Positions 26,601-33,399 of a stretch of 64,000 bases of DNA are shown here, in pieces; within the stretch, counting starts at the first letter, position 1, and each line of letters starts with the position of its first letter. Origin of the DNA: an uncultured Lacinutrix sp. (GTDB lineage: Bacteria; Bacteroidota; Bacteroidia; Flavobacteriales; Flavobacteriaceae). The position numbers and the translations under genes are program-made. The DNA lies in the NCBI RefSeq assembly GCF_947500325.1, contig NZ_CANMRQ010000003.1:186001-250000 (forward strand). The letters run 5' to 3'. Under the pieces are notes generated by a model, which saw only the letters and a program-made list of their open reading frames with translations, was not told the origin of the DNA and did no database searches.

Positions 26601-27431
26601 TGTTTCTGCCATAGAGTTTGCTATTACTTGTCTTCCTATTGCTGTAGAATGTTGCCCAAAGGCACGTGCCGTTAATCCAAAACCTCTTGCATAATCTGCA
26701 AAACCTCCTGCATTTAAACCAAAAGCTACAGAATAGTTCCCTGTGGCATTAGCATTTCGCCCCATAGAAAAAGAATTACTTCCACTTGCAATACCTCCTT
26801 CTCCTAATCCAACAGAGTGATTACCAACTTTGTCTTCATCCCATGAATCTCCTGATGTATATCCTGCTCTAAAAGCGGCTTTACTTTTGTCAAAATACAT
26901 TCTATTATTAAGTGCTGGACTAAACCCTCCATTAACATCTAATTGAGACGATCCAAAAACAAAGTCATCTATAGTAGCGCTTCCATTAGCATTACTTACT
27001 ACATTATTAGTATAATCAAAGGGTCCTGCGTCTGTAGATGATTCACTCGTTAAAGCATGTAATGCATATGGAACATGTTGTAACTTACTTACACCAAGTG
27101 TTACATAGTTAGTACCTCCTGTAACATCTACTCGAGTTTCAATCCATTGATTTTGTTGTGCCCAGTCTATTGCCAAAAAATTAGCTCCAGAAGTTCCTCC
27201 TCCTACTGGTAAAGTAATAACACCTTGATTGTTTGAAGTTACAGTATGTTCTTCATTATATACAATACTTCCCGTAGGACTTCCTATACGTATTGCTATC
27301 CATACTGATATAGATTGATTAGTTACAGGTGCATCTGCTGCATCTCTAACTACTGCTTGATAATTGAAATTTTGTGAAAACGAAAACGCAAAGCATAATA
27401 ATGCTAAGGTGAAGAGTGTAATTTTTTTCAT
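23667..27431 (-). CDS. Secreted fibre-like protein, YadA-head-like repeats and C1q-like C-terminus, 1254 aa
   Basis: A paralogue of the 1037-aa protein just downstream, with the same signal peptide type (AFSFSQ) and N-terminal domain (FNYQAVVRDAADAPV). It has three repeat blocks with NASG/NATGNYSVAFG-type rolls, DRLFVIGNG motifs and linkers rich in TGGTDGQVLKTDGSG. A 38-residue linker unit is tandemly duplicated (DNA repeat at 25040). The C-terminus is C1q-like (FTAPVSGLYFFSAQVRIDG, GFNGYLVNRL). There is no type A or B T9SS domain, so the route to the surface is unclear. Likely a trimeric stalk-and-head adhesin. Its promoter is the strong ECF-type motif 32 bp upstream. Confidence 0.72.
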   Translation of the reverse strand: MKKITLFTLALLCFAFSFSQNFNYQAVVRDAADAPVTNQSISVWIAIRIGSPTGSIVYNEEHTVTSNNQGVITLPVGGGTSGANFLAIDWAQQNQWIETRVDVTGGTNYVTLGVSKLQHVPYALHALTSESSTDAGPFDYTNNVVSNANGSATIDDFVFGSSQLDVNGGFSPALNNRMYFDKSKAAFRAGYTSGDSWDEDKVGNHSVGLGEGGIASGSNSFSMGRNANATGNYSVAFGLNAGGFADYARGFGLTARAFGQHSTAIGRQVIANSMAETQLGQYSTFVSGSADTWVPTDRLFVIGNGEEDINLALNSDALVMLKNGNTTLHGNFTIDADNVGGSAGYTLPGQDGTLNQIMQTDGAGNVSWVTPAADAIPNGGTNGYVLATDGAGVLSWVTNDDADADPTNEIELPTQTGESGKFLTTDGTAVSWQDAPDELPTGGATGQVLSTDGSGVYSWINQTATASFTTTSNVTSNTNGTIATDDFVFGSSQLDNLTGADDNSRMFFDKSKGAFRAGNEVDGFGGFDDANVGPFTVGFGQRNVASGWYASTLGGQRNVSSGFYSMTMGDNNTASGNYSVALGRDTNASGTESVALGYSITAESRGQTTLGQLNTAVAGNANVHVPTDRLLVVGNGTSDINGVNYSDAFVILKNGNTTLNGTLTIDGDNQGMETGYTFPAQDGTANQIMSTDGSGTVSWIDAPSGGGATLPVGGTNGQLLSTDGSGNYSWATDAVDDADADATNEIELPTGGTDGQVLKTDGSGNYAWITDAVDDADADATNEIELPTGGTDGQVLKTDGSGNYAWVNQTAASTVAFSTTANVTSNAPGAMATDDFVFGSTQLDDITSGTDDDSRMFFDKSKWAFRAGKAFLDDFDTANVGRGSVAFGEDNVASGNYSFVSGFGNTVTNSGSALGSGNIVSGPNSFASGRNLIVDGLSEQVFGYYNIASGGQTVSDVLTDRLFVIGNGTSPSGRSDALVMLKNGNTILNGELTIDGDNVGGSAGYTLPAQAGTNGQVMTTDGSGNVSWAAPAADGDSDPTNEIELPTQTGNSGKILSTDGTSPSWVDAPTELPTGGTIGQVLKSDGAGGSAWSSDIEATSVKIVNLPAFNVTSNSTAYTTAGEKEVGDWNVTHNTDLFNDGNHLNITNGRFTAPVSGLYFFSAQVRIDGMNGTSGAAYSRLMIVKNGDKKTFRNGLHSIRNVDSGTANWDTQSVSGILKLNANDYVSVFIESTGDTNFTLQIESGFNGYLVNRL
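25040..25267. repeat. Tandem 114-bp repeat inside the fibre gene
   Basis: Two head-to-tail 114-bp units (25040-25153, 25154-25267), close to identical, encode the 38-residue linker containing ADATNEIELPTGGTDGQVLK. The length is a multiple of three, so unit number can change by slippage or recombination without breaking the frame. Confidence 0.8.
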
Positions 27432-27462
27432 AAGTAGGGTTGTTTAATTTTGTTACCTATAC

Positions 27463-27495
27463 CTATGACAGAGAATAAACAATACACCCTATTTT
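27463..27495 (-). promoter_or_regulatory. ECF-type promoter before the 1254-aa fibre gene
   Basis: On the minus strand AAAATAGGGT (27486-27495) is followed after 14 bp by CTGTCATAG (27463-27471), 32 bp before the ATG. The A-run plus AAAATAGGGTGTATT is identical to the copy before the thioredoxin gene. Confidence 0.68.
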
Positions 27496-27522
27496 TTTTT
27501 ACTTTTTTCATTTTTTAAACAA

Positions 27523-27547
27523 AACTCCCAAATCTAGTTTGGGAGTT
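27523..27547 (-). terminator. Rho-independent terminator of the truncated surface-protein gene
   Basis: A perfect 10-bp stem (AACTCCCAAA/TTTGGGAGTT) with a 5-nt loop, followed on the minus strand by TTGTTT. It lies 77 bp past the stop at 27624 and just upstream of the ECF-type promoter of the next gene. Confidence 0.7.
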
Positions 27548-27623
27548 CTTAAAATAGCACCATTTACCTCTTCACTTTAAATAGTACTAATCCTGATTAT
27601 TATAATTAAGGGGGAAGAGTATT

Positions 27624-28922
27624 TTAATTTTCTGGCAATTGTTGTGTAAATAAATATGTTAATGTTGGTGGACCTCCAAATATAGAATTTGATGGATTAT
27701 TAAAAATGTTATTTCTAACATGTAATACATCACTTAATCCTCCTGAATATACAGTTAAACCATTCATATCCACATCGAAACCATTATAACCTTCAGATTG
27801 ATAACTAGCAACTGGTGGTCCACCAAACACAGAGTTATTCGGGTCGTTAAATACTTGACTTCTTATTCCTGGCACATCAGATAAAGCTCCTGAATAATTT
27901 AATCGTCCATCTCCATTTGTATCTCCTGCCCACATAGCCACTACTCCATTTGGCATACCAAATGTCGTTTGCGCATCTGTCCCAAAGGTTATCTGATTAT
28001 TAGCATCTTTAAAATCGATCATCATTAATGTATTATTTAAACCAAACGTATTTGCCGTCATAATACCTAAGTGATTTCTATGTTTAATCGCTATATAATA
28101 ATCGCCTGAAAGCCTATTAAATACTAATGGCGAAGTGCCATCTGTAGTGCTTACTATATCTCCATCGCGTTGTAATAATGCTGATTGTCCTTGAACTACT
28201 GTAGTCGCACTATTTGCGTCTCTAATTTCTACCCAAATCCAATCGACAATAGCATCATTTCCTGTGACATTAAATAATGCTGCATCTATTGTTTTCCCAT
28301 CTGTATAAGGACTTGTTGTCGGAAGTAAACTATTAACTCTTAAGTCATCTCTCATTAATTGTTCTTCTCCAGCATTAGGGTTTATTGCTGCTCCTTGTAA
28401 CATTACTTTTGCTGCGATAGGTAACTCATTACAATAACCATTAGTATCTATAATTGTTACTGTAGCAGTTTGTTCTGTAATATTTCCATTAGTATCGGTA
28501 GCTGTAAGTGTTACAGTATTTACGCCTAAGTTTGAACAATCAAAAGTGGTTTGCGAAGCTATAAAAGTGTCTACTCCACAAGAGTCTGCAACTTCTCCTG
28601 TTACAGGTATAAAAGCAACGACATCATTTGAAGCTGACCATGTAACTGCATTACGACCAGGTACTATAATTGCAGCAGTACCATCTATATTTTCAAGCCC
28701 TTGAGTTTTAGTGTTAGATAAGTCTGGGATATTAGTTGCATGAATTTCAATACGGTTTGTTCCTTCAAAAAGTTTTACTTGTGTAGTCGTTGCATCCGTA
28801 TTATCAACAAAATCAATATGTAATACCGCATCAAAATCCATAATTAAAATACGGTTTGGATCAGTACCAATGGTTTCGTAACGAATGGTTCCTCCTTCTG
28901 ATGGATAATCTCCCCTAACCAA
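27624..28922 (-). pseudogene. 3' fragment of a large surface protein with dockerin-like module
   Basis: The open frame encodes 432 residues but begins in the middle of a domain: GDYPSEGGTIRYETIGTDPN is the interior of a jelly-roll sequence that in full proteins follows several hundred residues. The only initiator is a TTG, and there is no signal peptide. A HYR-like stretch (TTFDCSNLGVNTVTLTATD) is followed by the shared 270-residue module ending TYLFTQQLPEN. The 5' part is missing and replaced by a broken two-component sensor gene, so this is read as a deletion remnant. The C-terminal half is intact, and its DNA is nearly identical to the end of the propeller gene, which may reflect recent conversion. 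Confidence 0.7.
27630..27980. repeat. Module-coding repeat copy 2 (partner at 16364)
   Basis: Colinear, gap-free and nearly identical to 16364-16714, same orientation, 11266 bp apart. Recombination between the copies would delete the two fibre genes and most of the propeller gene. Confidence 0.85.
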
Positions 28923-29349
28923 TAGTTTCCTGAATTATCTTTCACTATTTCTAAAACACTTGGTTTTTTTTCAAGTGATTCTGGATAGTCTGGAAGTTTA
29001 AGCTAAAAAAGCGTTTTGTTGATTTTTGATAGAAACTAATACCAGATTCTGTTCCTATTAAGATAAAACCATCTCCACCTCTTAAAGCTATTATACTTTC
29101 ACTCTTAAAATTATAGGGTGCTTTTATTTCTTCAGAAAAGTTTTTAAACTGCTCTCCATCATATCTATCCAATCCATTTTTAGTGCCCATCCACAAAAAC
29201 CCCTTTTCATCTTGAATTATCGAAGACACATAACCTTGTGATAAACCGTCTTCTATTGTAATCCGTTCTGGCGTTATAGTCTTTTGAGCATAAGCATATA
29301 TGCTAATTAAAAAGCAAAGTAGAAAAAAACAGTTTTTTTTATCCCTCAT
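28923..29349 (-). pseudogene. 5' remnant of a Reg_prop two-component sensor, frameshifted
   Basis: Starting with a signal peptide (MRDKKNCFFLLCFLISIYAYAQ), it has typical Reg_prop propeller sequence of hybrid two-component sensors (TIEDGLSQGYVSSIIQDEKGFLWMGT, NGLDRYDG). The frame stops at 28951 after 132 residues. A shifted frame continues convincingly (LPDYPESLEKKPSVLEIVK, then DNSGNYWLG) to about 28920, where it meets the surface-protein fragment. A one-base loss near the AGCTTAAAC stretch (about 29000) explains the shift. Full-length members exceed 1000 residues with kinase and regulator domains, so nearly all of this gene is lost. Confidence 0.75.
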
Positions 29350-29384
29350 AAATCAAATATAAAATATAACATTATGATTATCTA

Positions 29385-29434
29385 TTATATACAAAAAACT
29401 CTTAAGTTTTTACTTAAGAGTTTTTTGTATATAA
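29385..29434. terminator. Long perfect hairpin terminator for the thioredoxin-ApbE-DUF3570 operon
   Basis: A 22-bp perfect stem (29385-29406 with 29413-29434, core AAAAAACTCTTAAG) and a 6-nt T-rich loop. The arms give a U run on either strand, so it can act bidirectionally. It lies 176 bp beyond the DUF3570 stop and 36 bp before the start of the sensor remnant. Confidence 0.65.
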
Positions 29435-29495
29435 ATTATTTATTCCTTGACAAACTTAAGTTATATTATTTATGCTGTGTAATTCTTAATTTATT

Positions 29496-29581
29496 CCAAA
29501 GAGCCTTCAAACTTGTGCTATTAATCTAAAAAGAAAGTTTGATAAGATATTTTCTGTTTATATAGTTTGAAGGTTCTTTGG
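29496..29581. repeat. 18-bp inverted repeat with 50-bp spacer
   Basis: CCAAAGAGCCTTCAAACT (29496-29513) pairs with 29564-29581 with one G:T-type mismatch. A second AGTTTGA inside the spacer (near 29535) can pair with the left arm instead, so two alternative hairpins are possible. It lies just past the DUF3570 stop. It might be a 3'-UTR structure or the ends of a very small mobile element. No coding content. Confidence 0.5.
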
Positions 29582-29609
29582 GAAATTATTTCAATAAATA
29601 TCAATACAA

Positions 29610-31055
29610 TTAATCTAAAACAAATTTAAATGCTGTAGATATAATCCCAGCTTTTAAGCCATCGCTTCTATCATAAATACTATATTTTAAATCGAAAGTT
29701 TTTAATCCAAATTTGAAGATTTTAAACTTGGTAAATGCATCATAATATTTAAAACCTAAACCATATTGATGACTATTAAATTTAGACAAATCATAATCTG
29801 ATGTATAAAATTCTGATGTAGACAAATGAGTTTCATAAGGCGCAAAATAATCTGCTGCAGTTTGATTGTAAAAGCGATAGTTTGGATAGAACGTAAATTT
29901 ACCTAAACCTAATTTTATTGGTAACTCTATACTAGCTGTATGAGAATTTACTCCCCAATTATCCATATAATAACGATAGTAGGTTCTTAAAGCAAATGTC
30001 TCATTGAGATAGTAGTTAAAACGTGCTCCAATTGGAATTTTAAATCTAGAATTTGGCAAACGTTCTATATCATCTGCTAAATGAAATACGTCTGTATTTT
30101 CTGGTGTAGCATAATTTGGAATACTTGCCGCATTACCTACATAATAATTATCTCTATCTGCGAAATAAACACGTTGCATTGGGTTAGCCAACCATCCTTC
30201 TTGTTGCACAACATCAAAAAACAAAGAGATTTGAGCATTTTTGTTTAATATTTGAGAAAAACTAAGGGACAATGAATACGTATTTCTTGACTTATCTTGA
30301 ATTAAAGTAGTGTTAAATGGTGACCAAACTACTGGTCCATTTTTATCTATTATATTGCCGTTTTGATCTAAGATATCTATATTACTAAAGAAACCATTAT
30401 TTAAATTTTGTCCGGCTTCATTATAAGAATCTAACTCGGTAGGATATTTAGGACTCCACGTATCTAAATAGACTTGTCCTTTAATTCCTAGTTCTGTATT
30501 TTTTTCATTAAACAGTTTTGTAAAACCACCACCAAATCCTGCAGATACATAATCGTATTCTGCTGCAAAACCAACATTGGCTGTCCAAATATTGTTTCTA
30601 TTGTCTGAACTATGACTATAACTAGCATTTATTGTACCCCAAACATCTTGAGCAGATGCTCCTGATGATGCTACCCATGGACTTCCTGTAACTGCTCCTG
30701 CTCTTTTATCTTCTTCTTCTCCATTTCCTGAAGCTCCACTAGCATCAAATGGATCTAAATTACTTGATGAAGCTGAAGTATAAGCAGAAATACCTGCATC
30801 TACTGTTAAGACATCGTCTGCATTTAAAGGAATAGCTACTACAAAAGTTGGTGTAATATCTGTGAGTTCTTCATTACCAATACCGCCAGTGACTGAGGCA
30901 TGATTACCATCTTGTCTATAGTAACTCATTAAAAAATCTACCTCTGTAGATTCTAAAACTCGCTTTTTATAGCTATTTAAAGAATCTATAGGTTTTGTTT
31001 GCGAAAAAACAAACGTTGTACTAAAACACAAAGTAAAAAATAGGAACTTTCTCAT
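29610..31055 (-). CDS. DUF3570 outer-membrane beta-barrel-like protein
   Basis: 481 residues when started at MRKFLFFTLCFSTTFVFSQ. An upstream in-frame start would read through the end of the DUF4266 gene. The mature chain is strand-rich and aromatic, with SYYRQDGNHASVTGGIGNEEL near the start, the family hallmark, and ends in an outer-membrane-type strand (AGIISTAFKFVLD). It starts one base after the DUF4266 stop. The pair with DUF4266 and ApbE is recurrent in Bacteroidota and Proteobacteria. Its function is not established to my knowledge. An outer-membrane partner of an extracytoplasmic redox protein is a reasonable guess. Confidence 0.82.
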   Translation of the reverse strand: MRKFLFFTLCFSTTFVFSQTKPIDSLNSYKKRVLESTEVDFLMSYYRQDGNHASVTGGIGNEELTDITPTFVVAIPLNADDVLTVDAGISAYTSASSSNLDPFDASGASGNGEEEDKRAGAVTGSPWVASSGASAQDVWGTINASYSHSSDNRNNIWTANVGFAAEYDYVSAGFGGGFTKLFNEKNTELGIKGQVYLDTWSPKYPTELDSYNEAGQNLNNGFFSNIDILDQNGNIIDKNGPVVWSPFNTTLIQDKSRNTYSLSLSFSQILNKNAQISLFFDVVQQEGWLANPMQRVYFADRDNYYVGNAASIPNYATPENTDVFHLADDIERLPNSRFKIPIGARFNYYLNETFALRTYYRYYMDNWGVNSHTASIELPIKLGLGKFTFYPNYRFYNQTAADYFAPYETHLSTSEFYTSDYDLSKFNSHQYGLGFKYYDAFTKFKIFKFGLKTFDLKYSIYDRSDGLKAGIISTAFKFVLD

Positions 31056-31056
31056 A

Positions 31057-31272
31057 TTAGTTACAACCACATCCTCCACCTGCTTTACCTCCATTAGCTC
31101 CAGAAGCAGCTTCTCGATATACTTGAAAATTAGTTTCAAAACGATTAATTGTCAATGCAGATAATTTCATATCTGGATCGTTTATATTCACTTTTTCATA
31201 TTCTTTTACTGTACTACAAGAGCTCAAACTAATTACAACTAAAGCTATTATTACAAAAAGTAATCTATTCAT
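31057..31272 (-). CDS. DUF4266 small lipoprotein
   Basis: 71 residues. A lipoprotein signal with lipobox LSSC at about residues 17-20, then the conserved YEKVNINDPDM segment and a glycine-rich end with two cysteines (SGANGGKAGGGCGCN), the signature of DUF4266. The ATG at 31272 is chosen over an upstream TTG. The Gly/Cys tail could bind metal or redox cofactor. SGAN resembles the S/T-G-A-T flavinylation motif of ApbE substrates but lacks the acceptor Thr, so a flavin link is uncertain. It lies between apbE and DUF3570 in a tight operon. Confidence 0.8.
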   Translation of the reverse strand: MNRLLFVIIALVVISLSSCSTVKEYEKVNINDPDMKLSALTINRFETNFQVYREAASGANGGKAGGGCGCN

Positions 31273-31288
31273 ATTCAATCTTTATTTT

Positions 31289-32275
31289 TTAATTGGATTT
31301 ATTAATATTATTAGAATAATGTACTTTGCCAGAATCGTCTACAATAATGCATTCAACTGATTTTAATTGATTTACAAAATCAAGACCTACTTCTTTCCCC
31401 ATCACAAAAATGGACGTTGCTATAGCATCTGCTAATTCTGCACTAGAAGTAAGTACACTTACACTAACGATACCACTACTTGGGTAACCCGTTCTTGGAT
31501 CTATAATATGTGTATATTTTTTACCGTTAAAGGTTACACTCTTCTCGTAATTTCCGGAGGTTACAACTGCTTGTTCATAAATAGGTAACAATGCAAATAC
31601 TTTATTTTTATTTAAAGGATTTTTTATTGCGACTTGCCAATCGTCTCCATTGGTTTGTTTTCCCCAAGTATTTAAATCTCCTGAAGCGTTTATAATGCCT
31701 GCAGATACTCCTTTACTTTTTAAGAGTGCTTTGGCTTTATCTGCTGCATACCCTTTACCTATGCCTCCAAAACCTATTTTCATTCCTTTATGCTTTAAGA
31801 AAACAGTTTGCGTTTCATGGTTTAAAACAATATTGTTGTATCCTACTTTAGCTACAGAGTTTTTAATTTTTTCCTTAGATGGCATTTTGTTCATACTACC
31901 ATCAAACTTCCATATTCGATCCATTGAAGCATAACTTATATCGAAAGCACCATCTGTTAGCTTTGAAATTTGTACTGCTCTTTCTATCAACTCAAATAAT
32001 TCTAAATCAACTTTTACAGCTTTTACTCCTGCATTTTGGTTTATTAATGTAGTTTGTGAATTAGCATCCCAGGATGAGATTAGTTTTTCAATTCTAGAGA
32101 TTTCTGCTATAGCTATATCTATATATTTATTTGCGTTATCTTTAGTAGTCGATACTACAGTAATATCAAAACGACTACCCATTAACATAAGCGTACGCTT
32201 ATGAGTTTCTTGGGCATTAGTTATACCTAAACATAGAAAAAGGCTATATATTAGAATCTTCTTTTTCATTAACAT
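31289..32275 (-). CDS. apbE: FAD:protein FMN transferase
   Basis: 328 residues with an N-terminal signal (LIYSLFLCLGITNAQ), so it acts in the periplasm, where ApbE attaches FMN to Ser/Thr of target proteins. Family motifs are present: GGIGKGYAADKAKALL, INASGDLNTWG, VVTSGNYEKS and HIIDPRTGYP. Length is normal. Its ATG overlaps the thioredoxin stop in TAATG, which implies coupling. A second ATG six bases further is an alternative start. The flavin acceptor in this locus is not evident. RnfG or NqrC homologues are not in the window. Confidence 0.93.
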   Translation of the reverse strand: MLMKKKILIYSLFLCLGITNAQETHKRTLMLMGSRFDITVVSTTKDNANKYIDIAIAEISRIEKLISSWDANSQTTLINQNAGVKAVKVDLELFELIERAVQISKLTDGAFDISYASMDRIWKFDGSMNKMPSKEKIKNSVAKVGYNNIVLNHETQTVFLKHKGMKIGFGGIGKGYAADKAKALLKSKGVSAGIINASGDLNTWGKQTNGDDWQVAIKNPLNKNKVFALLPIYEQAVVTSGNYEKSVTFNGKKYTHIIDPRTGYPSSGIVSVSVLTSSAELADAIATSIFVMGKEVGLDFVNQLKSVECIIVDDSGKVHYSNNINKSN

Positions 32276-32700
32276 TAAAAGGCGTTAAGTTTGTCTATAT
32301 ACTTTTTAGGTTCAATTTTCTCGTACCCCATTTGCCCTAAAGCTTTACCTTCTTTATCTAGAACAACAACTAAAGGGAAATAGCCATTGGGATTATATTG
32401 TTCTGCAAGCTTGTTATTATGGATTTGTAAAGTTTCTGGTAGTGCATTTTTTTTACGTTTTGGGAAATCGGCTTTTAATAGCGTATAATGTTCTTTTGAA
32501 TATGTTTTAAACACTTCAGAATCCCATATTTCACGTTCCAATTTCATACAAGGCGCACACCAATCTGACCCAGAAAAGACTAATATTATCTTATGTCCTT
32601 TTTCATTAGCCGTTTTTTTTGCATCATCAATATTAGTATTCCATTCTTGACAATAACTTAAGGATGCAACAAAAAACAATAAGTAGGCTATTTTATTCAT
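32275..32700 (-). CDS. Periplasmic thioredoxin-like protein
   Basis: 141 residues: a signal peptide (to about 17) and a thioredoxin fold with the active site WCAPC (Cys48, Cys51) in VFSGSDWCAPCMKLEREIW, followed by the cis-Pro region GYFPLVVVLDKEGK. This is the DsbD-gamma/thioredoxin_7 type that reduces or protects periplasmic thiols. It leads the trx-apbE-DUF4266-DUF3570 operon, so it may keep the DUF4266 cysteines reduced. The ECF-type promoter is 41 bp upstream, back to back with the sigma factor gene. Confidence 0.87.
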   Translation of the reverse strand: MNKIAYLLFFVASLSYCQEWNTNIDDAKKTANEKGHKIILVFSGSDWCAPCMKLEREIWDSEVFKTYSKEHYTLLKADFPKRKKNALPETLQIHNNKLAEQYNPNGYFPLVVVLDKEGKALGQMGYEKIEPKKYIDKLNAF

Positions 32701-32740
32701 AATGTAGATTTTAAAAGGTTTTATAGATTGCTATTCTACT

Positions 32741-32773
32741 TTAAGACAGAAAAACTATAATACACCCTATTTT
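32741..32773 (-). promoter_or_regulatory. ECF-type promoter before the thioredoxin-ApbE operon
   Basis: On the minus strand AAAATAGGGT (32764-32773), 14 bp, then CTGTCTTAA (32741-32749), 41 bp before the thioredoxin ATG. It shares AAAATAGGGTGTATT with the 1254-aa fibre gene promoter. Confidence 0.68.
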
Positions 32774-32800
32774 TTTTTAGATTTATTTTAATACTTTAAG

Positions 32801-32808
32801 TACTTTTG
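32801..32808 (+). promoter_or_regulatory. TAnnTTTG -7 box of the ECF sigma gene
   Basis: TACTTTTG fits the Bacteroidota housekeeping -7 element and is 21 bp before the sigma factor ATG. The sigma gene itself therefore appears to be transcribed by the primary sigma factor, while fecR and the targets use the ECF-type motif. Confidence 0.5.
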
Positions 32809-32828
32809 AGTCCTTTATTCAGTAAAAC

Positions 32829-33350
32829 ATGTCAGAAAAAGAGCCTTCAATTTGTGAAGAAAAAAATTATAATCAACTGTTTCGTAAGTTTTATGAACCA
32901 GTAACCAAATTTATATATTACAAATGTGGCGATTTACAGCAAGCTGAAGATATTGTACAAAATGTATTTGTAAAACTTTGGAAGCTCTGTGCTACAATTA
33001 CTTTTTCTAAAGCTAAATCCTATATCTATACGGCAAGTAATAATTCCTTTTTAAATGAAGTTGCGCATCAAAAAGTTGTTTTAAAGCATCAAAAAACGGT
33101 TAGCGATCATGCAGATTATGAAAGTCCCGATTTTCTAATTGAGATTGACGAGTTTAGAGAAAAATTAAAAACAGCTATAAGTGCTTTAGCTGTAAAAGAA
33201 CGTGAAGTCTTTTTATTAAGTCGAGTAGAAAACAAAACTTATAAAGAAATTGCTGAAATAACAGGACTAACTGTAAAAGCTATAGAACGAAGAATGAGTA
33301 AAGCTTTAAAAGAGTTAAGAGCACTTTTAGGAAAAGAAATTAAAATATAA
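32829..33350 (+). CDS. ECF RNA polymerase sigma factor (FecI-like)
   Basis: 173 residues with region 2 (NYNQLFRKFYEPVTKFIYYK, QAEDIVQNVFVKLW) and region 4 (LAVKEREVFLLSRVENKTYKEIAEI, KAIERRMSKALKELR), separated by a short acidic linker, as in ECF sigma factors of Bacteroidota FecI type. It is held inactive by the FecR-like protein encoded next and released when the TonB receptor signals. Five AAAATAGGGT-N14-nTGTCTTAA promoters nearby are its probable targets. Confidence 0.93.
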   Translation: MSEKEPSICEEKNYNQLFRKFYEPVTKFIYYKCGDLQQAEDIVQNVFVKLWKLCATITFSKAKSYIYTASNNSFLNEVAHQKVVLKHQKTVSDHADYESPDFLIEIDEFREKLKTAISALAVKEREVFLLSRVENKTYKEIAEITGLTVKAIERRMSKALKELRALLGKEIKI

Positions 33351-33381
33351 AATAGGGTACTTTATTTTTTAAATGTCTAAT
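33349..33381 (+). promoter_or_regulatory. ECF-type promoter before fecR
   Basis: AAAATAGGGT (33349-33358) begins in the last codon of the sigma gene and is followed after 14 bp by ATGTCTAAT (33373-33381), 18 bp from the FecR ATG. Having the motif before the anti-sigma gene is the expected feedback arrangement and is the main reason to assign the motif to this sigma factor. Confidence 0.65.
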
Positions 33382-33399
33382 TAATAAGACACTAGATAA

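Noticed and set aside
20469-27431. Regularly spaced short repeats suggesting a CRISPR-like array
   Set aside because: The repeats are degenerate, in frame and encode YadA-head-like motifs. Spacers are not unique and no cas gene is nearby.
31056-31139. Upstream start extending the DUF3570 protein by 28 residues
   Set aside because: The extension runs through the DUF4266 gene in another frame, whereas the start at 31055 immediately gives a standard signal peptide.
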